Assembly (NCBI GenBank): GCA_949751835.1
Contig: CATKHK010000046.1
Location: 248,001-312,000, forward strand
Source of the DNA: Blepharisma japonicum
Lineage: Eukaryota; Ciliophora; Heterotrichea; Heterotrichida; Blepharismidae
Reading direction: 5' to 3'
Length of the DNA: 64,000 nucleotides
Positions 55,952 through 64,000 of the stretch are shown piece by piece (the first letter of the stretch is position 1; each line of letters opens with the position of its first letter). The notes beneath the pieces are model-generated. The model was given only the letters and a program-made list of their open reading frames with translations. It was not told the DNA's origin and did no database searches. A program made the translations under genes and the position numbers.

Positions 55952-56344
55952 ATGTCATTAGATCGCAGCGAAATCAAAAAATATAAAGAAACCACACCAT
56001 TTCAAACCCGTAAAGAATCTTATGATAAAGTCATGCATGAAAACCCAGGAAAATATCCATGCGTCATTATAAAAGGTAATCATTGTAAATATAATATTCC
56101 AACACACAAGTAATTTATATTTAGATTTGCATTAGAAGGCTCCATGACAATAAGTTGCTTCCTTTACACTCTTCGTAGATATTTCAAGCTTTCTCCAAAG
56201 CAAGGGCTTTATCTATATCTTTGTGACACACTTCCAATGCTAGGAGCAAAAATCTCTGAACTTCACCAGCGATGCTCAGATGAAGATGGCTGCCTTTATT
56301 TCGTTCTTTCCCATCAAGAAGATAAAGGAGCTATGAGCTTATAG
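55952..56344 (+). CDS. ATG8: ATG8/LC3/GABARAP-family ubiquitin-like protein
   Basis: 125 residues after removal of a 15-nt intron (56110-56124). The N-terminal helix region (KETTPFQTRKESYDKV) is followed by the ubiquitin fold: KYPCVIIKG, then FALEGSMTISCFLYTLRRYF (cf. VPADLTVGQFVYVIRKRI) and LSPKQGLYLYLCDTLPMLGA. The end DGCLYFVLSHQEDKG aligns residue for residue with DGFLYVTYSGENTFG of Atg8, so the Gly of KG would be the lipidated residue after ATG4 removes AMSL. The usual Phe before Gly is Lys here and the sequence is divergent overall, so this may be one of several Atg8 paralogues with altered processing. It is convergent with the coiled-coil gene at 56475. Confidence 0.85.
56110..56124 (+). 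other. 15-nt intron in the ATG8-like gene
   Basis: It reads gtaatttatatttag. It splits a codon after NIPTHK, and splicing joins it to FALEGSM. Confidence 0.9.
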
Positions 56345-56474
56345 GATTAAAAGGCTCATATGTATATATTAATTATTTTTTGGGCTATAACTTTGTATTA
56401 TTTGAAATTTTTTTCTATAGGTGATGAAGTAGTTTTAAGCTGCTTACAGAAAAATATTATATCTTGTCTTAAAT

Positions 56475-57539
56475 TTATGAATTATTTTTTTTTATACTTA
56501 CAAAACGATTTTTGGGCAAATTCGTATGTCTTGGGCATTCTTTGGTGGATATCCCTAATGATAATAGGCTATCGCAATTACTGCAATGCCTTGATCTTGT
56601 AGGCGTAAGAGAATATTTTTTGTAACTTTTAGAAGAAACACTTCTATATGGAATAAAACACTTGCAAGACCTATCTCTCTCCCTTTCCCTTGATCTTCCT
56701 CTAGGAGTAACTGATCTCCTCTCTCTTTTCACAAGCTTCTTATTGACATACTTGCCTTCTTCCACTGTATTTTTTCTGTTTTTTAATAGACTTATAGTAT
56801 CCTTCGCTTTAAATTCAGAATGCAATTTTTCTCTTAGCCTATTATTTTCATCTCTTAAGATCTCGATTTCTTTGAGAAGATTTCTTTCTCTTCTTCTTGA
56901 CCCTTTTTGATGATTATTTTCATATACAGCATAACTGAGTTCACATTTTCCTTCATTATCGAGATTTTCTTTTTCAGACTCATAATAAGAATCAAATGAA
57001 TCTTTAAGAGTTCTTCCTATTTCTTCATTAATGGAACTTTCAACGCTTGACTGAAGGGTTTTCATAGTAGAGGTATTTATGTCTGATCTTTTCATTGTGT
57101 TTTCTGGGTTTTCTATTGTGATATCTTTGATATCGCATTTAATAGTATCTTGAGGTGGCGAGATATCAGACTGACACAAATTTTTTGTGGCCTTGATTCT
57201 TGTTTCTTTATTTAGAGTTACACTTTCATCTAATACTCTTGAAATTTCAACTGAACTCTTTGAAATTTTATCAGTAAAACTATTAGAAAGTCTATTTTTC
57301 CTATTTGATGGGTATTTAGCATGTGTATAAATTCCTTGTGAAAGTTTTAACTCGATTTCTTTCCTAAGAAAAGCTCTTCTTTCATCAGCAGCAAGAGGGC
57401 TTTTTCTTCGATTTCAATTTTCATGTTGCAGTGAAGAACTTAAACAATTTACGTTTATTTCTTTTAATTGGCCTTTCAGTTTTTGAATTTCCTGCCTAAG
57501 TTTATTGTTTTCAGCTTGCAGCTTGTTCATTGTTGACAT
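56475..57539 (-). CDS. Coiled-coil protein with Arg/Ser-rich and Cys/His-rich tail
   Basis: 354 residues from the ATG at 57537-57539; one UGA (QHENWNRR) is Trp. A short N-terminal coiled coil (MSTMNKLQAENNKLRQEIQK) and a second (about 215-240, LLKEIEILRDENNRLREKLH) flank a long disordered, Ser/Asn-rich region. Residues 265-285 (ERRSVTPRGRSRERERDRSC) are Arg/Ser-rich. The C-terminus has spaced Cys and His (RHCSNCDSLLSLGISTKECP) that could bind zinc. No family is recognised. The pattern of short coils plus phospho-sites would fit a basal-body or cytoskeletal protein, but that is a guess. Confidence 0.72.
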
Positions 57540-57914
57540 TTAAATTTGACTTTATTGATGAATTTTTTTATAAATTAGCAATTTACTATAGTTGCTTTGT
57601 TCAAATTTAGGCAATTAAAATGACCCTTATTTATCTAAGATTTAATTCTTTTTCTATTCTTTTAAATCAGCATTCTTCTGCAATAATCAAAAATTATTCC
57701 CGCATAACTTTTACTGAGGAGTATCAAATATGAAACAAAAATTTTATTAAAATTAAATCCAAATAAATATAAATTACTTTCAGCTATTTTCTTACTAAGC
57801 CTCTTTCTTTTAATAGATGGCAAGATTTTAAATTTCCCGCTCCTAGCAAAGCATTTATTTAATATTTTATTTATTATTCATGAGCCAGCTGAAAATAATC
57901 CAAATAATTATTTG
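57540..57914. other. Intergenic, AT-rich
   Basis: About 0.4 kb between two minus-strand genes. Nothing recognisable. Confidence 0.55.
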
Positions 57915-59105
57915 TTAAAGAATAGTTGCCACGTCTTCAGGCATCTCCTCTATTTGGGTTGAATAATGCTGCTCCAAATCTCTCAAGAACTGTGCGTCTT
58001 GTTCAGTCACAAAATTAATCGCAACTCCCTTTCTTCCGAATCTTCCACTTCTTCCAATTCTATGTAAGTAATTTTCATAGTTAGTTGGCATGTCATAATT
58101 AATGACCAAGGACACCTGCTGTACATCAATTCCTCTAGCCAAAAGGTCAGTTGTTATTAAAACTCTGCTTGAACCGCTTCTGAATTCTCTCATAATGAGC
58201 TCTCTTTGTGTCTGCTCCATTTCTCCATGCATGAAGCTTACTACAAAGTCTTTATCAGTCATTTGCTGGGCTAAGGTTTCTACCTTTTTCCTGGTATTGC
58301 AGTATATGATGGCTTGGGTAATATCTAAGTTCTCGTACAAATCAGAGAGTGTTGGGAATTTCCATTCTTCTTTTTCAATAGGAATATAGTATTGCTTAAT
58401 ACCTTCCAAGGTCAGCTCATCTTTTTTGACGAGGATCCTGATAGGATTTCTCATAAAATCTTCAGTTAGTTTAAGGATATCTGGAGCCATAGTAGCTGAG
58501 AACAAGCAGCATTGGATGTTCCCAGGGAGGTGTCTAAAGATTTCTTGGATTTGTTCTTTAAACCCTCGTGAAAGCATTTCGTCAGCCTCATCAAGGATGA
58601 AAACTCTTAGATGTTGAGCTGACAAGTGGTTCCTGCTTAGCATGTCGAAAACTCGACCTGGGGTTCCAACAACGATATGGACTCCTCTTTCCAAAATTCT
58701 GATATCCTCTTTGACTACAGTTCCTCCGATGCATGCATGGCATTTAATGTGCATATACTCGCCAATTTGACTTATAACGCGGAAGATCTGTTGAGCAAGC
58801 TCTCTGGTAGGAGCAAGGACCAGCGCTTGTAATTGATTGACTTCGGTATCGATGAGTTGGAGTGCGCCCACTGTAAAAGTTGCCGTTTTCCCTGTCCCTG
58901 ACTGTGCCTGGGCAATTGTGTCATGGCCAAGGATAATTGGCTTGATGCCTTTTTGTTGGATGGCTGACGGCTTTTCAAACCCGTAAGAGTAAATGCCGCG
59001 TAGCAGCTCTTCTTTAAGACCCATATCATCGAAACTCTCAATGGATTCATCCCAATTGGATTCAATGATAAAGTCTTCAGCTTGTCCGGCCATAGGTTCA
59101 GCCAT
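57915..59105 (-). CDS. EIF4A: Eukaryotic initiation factor 4A (DEAD-box RNA helicase)
   Basis: An ATP-dependent RNA helicase of the cap-binding complex. 396 residues from the ATG at 59103-59105 ([12 protein letters not shown]), chosen because length and start then match eIF4A. An upstream in-frame ATG at 59153 would add 16 residues without similarity. Motifs are in order: Q motif [22 protein letters not shown], Ia [10 protein letters not shown], Ib [43 protein letters not shown] and [15 protein letters not shown]. The [15 protein letters not shown] and [17 protein letters not shown] stretches are characteristic of eIF4A rather than eIF4A3. Higher codon GC than its neighbours suggests strong expression. 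Confidence 0.95.
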   Translation of the reverse strand: MAEPMAGQAEDFIIESNWDESIESFDDMGLKEELLRGIYSYGFEKPSAIQQKGIKPIILGHDTIAQAQSGTGKTATFTVGALQLIDTEVNQLQALVLAPTRELAQQIFRVISQIGEYMHIKCHACIGGTVVKEDIRILERGVHIVVGTPGRVFDMLSRNHLSAQHLRVFILDEADEMLSRGFKEQIQEIFRHLPGNIQCCLFSATMAPDILKLTEDFMRNPIRILVKKDELTLEGIKQYYIPIEKEEWKFPTLSDLYENLDITQAIIYCNTRKKVETLAQQMTDKDFVVSFMHGEMEQTQRELIMREFRSGSSRVLITTDLLARGIDVQQVSLVINYDMPTNYENYLHRIGRSGRFGRKGVAINFVTEQDAQFLRDLEQHYSTQIEEMPEDVATIL

Positions 59106-59521
59106 TTTATATATCCACCTCTCAATTTTCAAGAATTTAGTAAGAATATTCATGAACTCTTAAGAAGTCATTATAGAGGCTAAAGGAAGCGAAGAAGAGA
59201 TAATGGGATTGATTTGGATGAATAAAAGAATGAAGATTAGTAAAAAATAAAAAAATTTTATATGGGTGAAAATTAAAATTTAACGGATGAAGATCGATAA
59301 TGCCATATTAGCTTCTAATAACAACTATAAAATATTGATATCATTTGAGCCACTAATTAGAATTTTATAATTTTTAAGAATGCATTTTGGGCAGTCTCTA
59401 TAAAGATTTTACAAAGTTAAAAAATGATATTATTTTGGGATGTTTAAACAAATAAAAACTCAGAAAATTATGAACTCTTACTAATGTCAAACTTTTGATT
59501 AAAAAATAATTAAATAGCACA
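59106..59521. other. Intergenic, AT-rich
   Basis: About 0.4 kb divergent region between eIF4A and the RCC1 gene. Nothing recognised. Confidence 0.55.
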
Positions 59522-60787
59522 ATGGGACAAATTCTCACAAAATCTCCAATGGTTCTCAATCTTGACAATGACCCAAATTCTAAAGCAAAACACTCTCGAT
59601 GCTTATATGCATTTGGGTGTAACTCAGAAAATCAATGCGGAAGCAATCAAGGCTATATGTTCCGAGAAAAAATCGTTTTGCAAGCATCCGCAGGATCATC
59701 TCATAATTTGGTAATCCTCAAAGGAGGACAGCTGGCTGCATGGGGTTCTAACCAATATGGCCAAGCAGGTATCCAGGGCTTAGGTTGGGTTGAATCTTGA
59801 ATATACAATCCTCCATCTGTTTTTCCAGTAATTTTCGAACGCCAATTCACCAATGTTAGAGTTACTCAGATTTCAGCTGGTCACTGGCATTCTGCTTGCA
59901 TTTCTGATATTGGGCTGCTTTTTACATGGGGATTAGGGACAAGTGGTCAGCTTGGGTATCCTCCTGTTGGAGATGATTTTATGAAAGCTGAAAAAGGAAA
60001 GGAAAGATATGTCTTATATCCTAAACTTGTAGAAAGCTTAGGCAGCATTCCTATGAGCCACGTGGCCTGTGGAGGAACTTTTACTGTTGCCGTCTCTCAA
60101 ATGGGGCAAGTTTATACATTTGGAAGATGAAGATATGGAATTTTAGGCAATGGAGAACAAGAAAATCGTGCCGAGCCAAAAATTGTGGAATCATTAGCAA
60201 GTGTAAGAGTTGAAAAAGTTGCATGTGGGCTAAATCATGTATTAGCACTTACAGGATCAGGAAAAGTATATCAATGGGGAAATCAAAGCACAAATGATGA
60301 TATGGTTGATATAGAAATCCCAGAATTATTGACAAATATTGATGGAGCTACTCATATTTCATGTGGGGAGCATCATAGTGCTGTATTATGCAGTCACAAT
60401 CAGAATAATTTATATACATGGGGATTGAATAATTATGGGCAATTAGGCCGTGAAACTTCAACAAGATTTTCTGCAGTTCCAGAGAAGGTTGAAATAGCAA
60501 GTAAAATTTCAACTATAGGATGTGGAGGATTTTTTACAGTAGCTTTATTGAAATCCGGAGACCTTTTAGGGTGGGGTAATAATAAATTTGGACAATTAAG
60601 AATAAACCAATTTGAATGTTCAAAACCAACATTGATTTTGAAAGGAAATTTGCAAAAAGTGTCTGATGTTGTGTGTGGGCATGGACATATAATGGTTTTG
60701 TATAGAAAAGATGCAGATTTCGAAGCTGATCAAAGCACTGCAAGATCAGTTCGTCAGGATGATAATTCATATGCTAATTTTATTTAG
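59522..60787 (+). CDS. RCC1-repeat (beta-propeller) protein, possible N-myristoylation
   Basis: 421 residues; UGA codons (WVESWIYN, TFGRWRYGI) are Trp. The N-terminus MGQILTKS fits the myristoylation consensus (Gly2, Thr6, Lys7). From about residue 27 there are seven or so RCC1 repeats, each with the Gly-x-N/T-x-x-G-Q-L/A-G signature: WGSNQYGQAGIQG, WGLGTSGQLGYPP, FGRWRYGILGNGE, WGLNNYGQLGRET and WGNNKFGQLRINQ. Alternating CG-x-H and AGxxH elements (SAGHWHSACI, CGLNHVLALT, CGEHHSAVL) close each blade. It is a propeller for protein binding or GEF activity, but the partner is unknown. It is convergent with a membrane-protein gene, with 29 nt between the stops. Confidence 0.92.
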
Positions 60788-60816
60788 AAATCTTTAACAT
60801 AATTATTATATTACAA

Positions 60817-61326
60817 TTATAATGCTCCGCCAACTGCAAGATCAATTAGAACGACAACAGGAATCCCAATAATTACAATAGCAATAATTGTAAATGTTCA
60901 CATGAATCCTTGGTTAACCATTGCAAAATACCAAGTTTTAAATTCTTTTCTATATGTCATAAAGTATATGTCTTGATTTAAATCACGAATATTTAAAATA
61001 TTCATTATCATTGTTTTCCATGTTTCTGGAGCATAGCTAAATTGGGAGGTTTTTAAACAGTAATATTGATTGGGAACCTCTTTAAAATATCAGTCAATAC
61101 AAAGCTCAGAAATTGGGACCATGTTTTTGAAAGGGTTTGGCATTAATTTGGTATTGTGATGGACTATTCCTTCAAGAGTAGCGACAGAGAACAGAAGGGA
61201 GAGGAGAAAGCATCAGGCAATTATATTACCAAATGGAATTAGTAGGCCAATTATAAGAATTCCAAGGATTAGATATTTCTGCTTTGTGGTAAATTTTTCT
61301 ATTAAGATTAAAGAAGGAGGGATCAT
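60817..61326 (-). CDS. Small membrane protein with uncertain 5' end
   Basis: From the first in-frame ATG (61324-61326) the frame gives 169 residues; UGA codons (IIAWCFL, CIDWYFK, GFMWTFT) are Trp. Two hydrophobic segments are seen, at about 17-45 (YLILGILIIGLLIPFGNIIA) and 145-165 (FTIIAIVIIGIPVVVLIDLA). They flank a soluble domain with Cys. The frame stays open upstream of this ATG to a TAA near 61480, and that stretch (RPNNKILAYNSIIYAYNWPF) looks coding. Either the true start lies in another exon that I could not find, or the gene is 5'-truncated. No family recognised. Confidence 0.6.
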
Positions 61327-62181
61327 AGTCAAAGAAATGCCGTTGACTTTGTTGAAGGGTCAATTATAAGCATAGATAATCGAGTTGTAAGCTAGGATTT
61401 TGTTATTAGGCCTATTTAGGAGTATTGGAGAAGCTCTTAAGTTTTGGCTTTCTCTGTGAAAAATCTCAATCTCTATTTTATATATATAACCTTAATAAAA
61501 TAAATCTCTATAAAGTAATATTTTAAAGCGAAATCGGAAATTAAAACTCTAAATGAGAGCTTCTATTAATAAAAATAAAATTTCTTGAATATTAATTATT
61601 TATATAATAAAAAGTTTTTTGATATTCTTAATTAAGAATTAGACAAATAATATATGAGATAAGTTTTCATTTTGAAGATAAAATTTTAATTTAGAAGTGA
61701 AGATGAATTCAATCTCTGTGCATTTTTCAAGGTTAAATCAATTTACAGTGATCTTCATTATTAAGTTATCACTTTTTTGCTAAATAAAATAAGTTTGAAT
61801 ATATATTTTATAGGAGTTCGAACCTAAATTAATACCAAAATTTCCAAAGGGCTCCAATTATTATTAGATTGAGCACCAATTTAATAGATCTTTCTATTTA
61901 TATCAATAATGTAACCATCCATATTGATTATCACAAAATAAGCTTGCAAGATGTTCTAAATTAATCGATGATTAAATAATCTAATCTCAGTTATACCCTC
62001 TATGAAATAATCCTATTAGATTTTAAAGTTTTGGCCAATTTTAAGCTTAAATTTGCAAAATAATTTTATTGTTTTTCAGTACTTCAGACATTCTACTATT
62101 TTTATTTTCCTTCGCTTAAAACATTAAATAATAATTAATTATTCTTATTGAAATCCTAACCAAAATATACATCAAATAGCT
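61327..62181. other. Upstream/intergenic, AT-rich (about 0.85 kb)
   Basis: The first ~150 bases (to about 61480) may be 5' coding sequence of the gene at 60817. The rest is AT-rich with no open frame. A tRNA B-box-like gttcgaacc at about 61816 was considered and rejected. Confidence 0.5.
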
Positions 62182-62478
62182 CTAAAATATATTACAAACA
62201 TTTTGATTGCTATTTTCATTCTTCCACCTACCTATAGGAAACAGGCAGCAGCTTACATTATCGGTTGGATTTATATTTATCGATTCATTTCTGGGCTTCA
62301 GATGTCCAATTAAGGTAATCATTGACTCAGTTGTGTTTCCATTTGTCAAACTTTGATAGTTATCAATAGATTCAAAGACATCTTCTCGTGATTCTCGTCT
62401 TCCTATTGTCATAATGCTTACAGCTTTCCCTGAATCATTTGATTCGCTGTCTATTCTACTTTGAGGTTTTAATAGCAT
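62182..62478 (-). CDS. Small protein with CaaX-like C-terminus, uncharacterised
   Basis: 98 residues, no intron. The chain is polar and probably disordered (RRESREDVFESIDNYQSLTN). Near the end are CC (DNVSCCLFPIG) and the C-terminal tetrapeptide C-N-I-F, a CaaX-like box whose Phe would favour GGTase-I or FTase. The 700-900 nt gaps on both sides contain no other frames of similar length. It may be a small lipid-anchored protein. Both reality and modification are inferred. Confidence 0.5.
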   Translation of the reverse strand: MLLKPQSRIDSESNDSGKAVSIMTIGRRESREDVFESIDNYQSLTNGNTTESMITLIGHLKPRNESININPTDNVSCCLFPIGRWKNENSNQNVCNIF

Positions 62479-63396
62479 TAATTTTTTATCAGAATAAAAG
62501 GTGCTAAAATTGATTTTGAAAAATTAACTGCAGCATATTATTAGCCTAGCTTATTGAATCTATATAACTCCTAAATATATAAGCTTGAAGGAGCTTTTTC
62601 TATGATTAATTAAATGATTGATTAGAAACAAATATGATTCAACTTGAATTTTTATGCGAAGAAAGAAATATGATTTATAGGCTAAATTAATGAAGAAGAC
62701 TAAATTAGGCTGAGCTTTAACCTTCATATAACCTAATTTTTATTGCTATATGAATAAATAATTATTGGTAAATAAATCTGCTTTCTAGACAATTTTTTAT
62801 AATAATTGCAATACAATTTTTCAACTGAAATTTATTAAATTATATTCTTTTATGTCATTTATATATTCTCCAGAAACTCTTCTCATTGCATAGAGTTTTG
62901 ACATTTTTATACATTTTCTTAATTTAATTTATCATAGTCAGTGCATAATGATGGCTTACTATTGGATATCTTTTATCTTTTGGTCTTATTTTGTTAAATT
63001 ATAATTAAAAATAAGCTGACTCTTTTATGAATTTCTAAGATTCATTAAACTGCTCTTTGACAAAGCCAATTTAAAACAAAATATTTATCATTTTATCAAA
63101 AAAGATTTAATTACATATTAAAATTATGATTTAAGTATAATATATAATTTTGACTGAGAGTTGCTATATTTACAAATATTTTCAATTTAATTCGGAACCA
63201 TATATTTATTTTATTTGTATTTATAAAAAATACCAAAGAAGCCTCCAAAAGCGCACTAATGTTCGTATTTCATATGTATAAAAGCTCAAATTATTTTTAG
63301 TCACCTCCTGAATTAATTTTTTACAGTTTATAAGCAATTCCATAAATCAAGTAAATTTTTAATTTAAATCCCTTTCATCTAAATTAAGTAATTAAA
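62479..63396. other. Intergenic, very AT-rich (about 0.9 kb)
   Basis: A divergent region between the small CaaX gene and the final gene. No open frame, RNA gene or repeat that I can support. Confidence 0.55.
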
Positions 63397-64000
63397 ATGG
63401 ATCTTTTCAATTCAATCGTGGACTATTTAGAAAGCAAACACCTTCTAAAATCAGCATCAATGCTTCGGGGTATAATAAAAAGTATCAGTTTTGATGACCA
63501 TCTAACAGATCGTGAAAAAAATTTGCTAAGAAAAATTGAATCAAGCCTAGGGAATAAAGAAAACAAAGCAGGTGTTTCTCAAGAAAACGAAGCGATTATG
63601 GAAAATCTAATGACACGCCTCATATCAAACCCAAAAATTGCCCAGAGCAAAGCTGTTGAAAATAACCTAGAAAGGCTTTTCGAAGTCAAGGCATTTCAAA
63701 AAATGGTTTCGTGTGCAGATCAATTATTTTTTGATAGTGATAGCATGAATATTTCATCAAAAATAGTTCACAACAATGACAAAGATGCAAGCTCTGGGTC
63801 AATCCCTTCAAGCTTACACGAATCTCAAGACCAATCTGAATCATATAGAACAAGCCAGGAATATTCATCAGATAAACCTACCAACTCAGAAATTGACGAA
63901 TATGAAGACGATGATGACCCTGGCTATGAAGCTTATGAGTGTTCTGAAGAAGACTTTGAAGAAATAAGCCGACAATTAGGTGACAAATATGGATTTCCTG
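63397..64000 (+). CDS. Acidic protein with possible LisH-like N-terminus, 3' end outside the window
   Basis: The frame begins at ATG 63397-63399 and is still open at the right edge (201 residues seen). The start MDLFNSIVDYLESKHLLKSA has the look of a LisH dimerisation helix pair (hydrophobic residues and a Tyr-Leu at the right spacing), but this is weak. The middle is Ser/Asn-rich and the last visible part strongly acidic (DEYEDDDDPGYEAYECSEED). No catalytic domain is visible yet, and the part beyond the window could hold one. Confidence 0.65.
   Translation, partial: MDLFNSIVDYLESKHLLKSASMLRGIIKSISFDDHLTDREKNLLRKIESSLGNKENKAGVSQENEAIMENLMTRLISNPKIAQSKAVENNLERLFEVKAFQKMVSCADQLFFDSDSMNISSKIVHNNDKDASSGSIPSSLHESQDQSESYRTSQEYSSDKPTNSEIDEYEDDDDPGYEAYECSEEDFEEISRQLGDKYGFP

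Noticed and set aside
56360-56602. 80-codon plus-strand frame after ATG8
   Set aside because: It lies largely opposite the C-terminal coding part of the coiled-coil gene and has a composition like reverse-complement noise.
59106-59153. Upstream ATG of eIF4A at 59153
   Set aside because: It would add 16 residues not seen in the family; the ATG at 59103-59105 gives the conserved length.
61812-61825. tRNA B-box-like gttcgaacc
   Set aside because: No matching acceptor, D-arm or anticodon stem could be found on either strand.

Overview
The window is a macronuclear-type chromosome segment of a heterotrich ciliate, most likely a Blepharisma species. Three signs support this. (1) UGA reads as tryptophan: TGA sits at invariant Trp positions (the DHHC-P-W motif at 25248-25250, the D-V-W-S-V-G-C motif of the MAP kinase at about 48496) and alternates with TGG between copies of internal repeats, while TAA and TAG end genes. 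(2) Introns are 15 nt (one is 16 nt), start GTAA and end TAG or CAG. (3) The DNA is AT-rich and gene-dense, with about 40 eukaryotic genes on both strands and gaps of 17-44 nt between some neighbours. With the standard code and no intron model most of these genes look broken; read with UGA=Trp and the tiny introns removed, nearly all become continuous.

Layout. 1-2.4 kb: 5'-part of an ARP4/ACTL6-type actin-related protein and two uncharacterised proteins. 2.8-7.4 kb: two tandem paralogous secreted Cys-rich surface proteins, then two four-helix membrane proteins. 8.3-23.6 kb: one giant reverse-strand gene (about 5,099 codons) for a signal-peptide-bearing protein with about 13 LamG-like modules alternating with furin-like Cys-rich blocks and a multi-pass C-terminal membrane domain; its centre is a tandem array of ~2.05 kb units. 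24.9-28.3 kb: DHHC palmitoyltransferase, farnesyl/geranylgeranyl-transferase alpha subunit, mitochondrial J-protein. 28.7-30 kb: a tandem pair of unknown ~71-73-residue proteins. 30.6-39.7 kb: Vps39-type HOPS/CORVET subunit, threonine aldolase, a secreted beta-sandwich protein, ribosomal protein eL29, an ankyrin protein, a GRIP golgin and a PTS2-bearing citrate synthase. 40-41.8 kb: a decayed protein kinase-kelch gene. 41.9-51.3 kb: AT-hook protein, uL13, a Rab, a SANT-domain protein, a MAP kinase, a RING-like protein and several uncharacterised proteins. 51.5-54 kb: an FAD monooxygenase and L-threonine 3-dehydrogenase 17 nt apart. 54-64 kb: a putative ciliary small protein, coiled-coil proteins, an ATG8-like protein, eIF4A, an RCC1-repeat protein, a membrane protein, a small CaaX protein and the start of an acidic protein that leaves the window.

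Functional links are loose, as expected in a eukaryote. Threonine aldolase and threonine dehydrogenase both feed threonine into glycine; citrate synthase carries a peroxisomal targeting signal; the prenyltransferase alpha subunit has plausible clients here (the Rab and two proteins with CaaX-like ends); Vps39, Rab, golgin and ATG8 are all membrane-traffic genes. I saw no mobile element, CRISPR array, rRNA or convincing tRNA.
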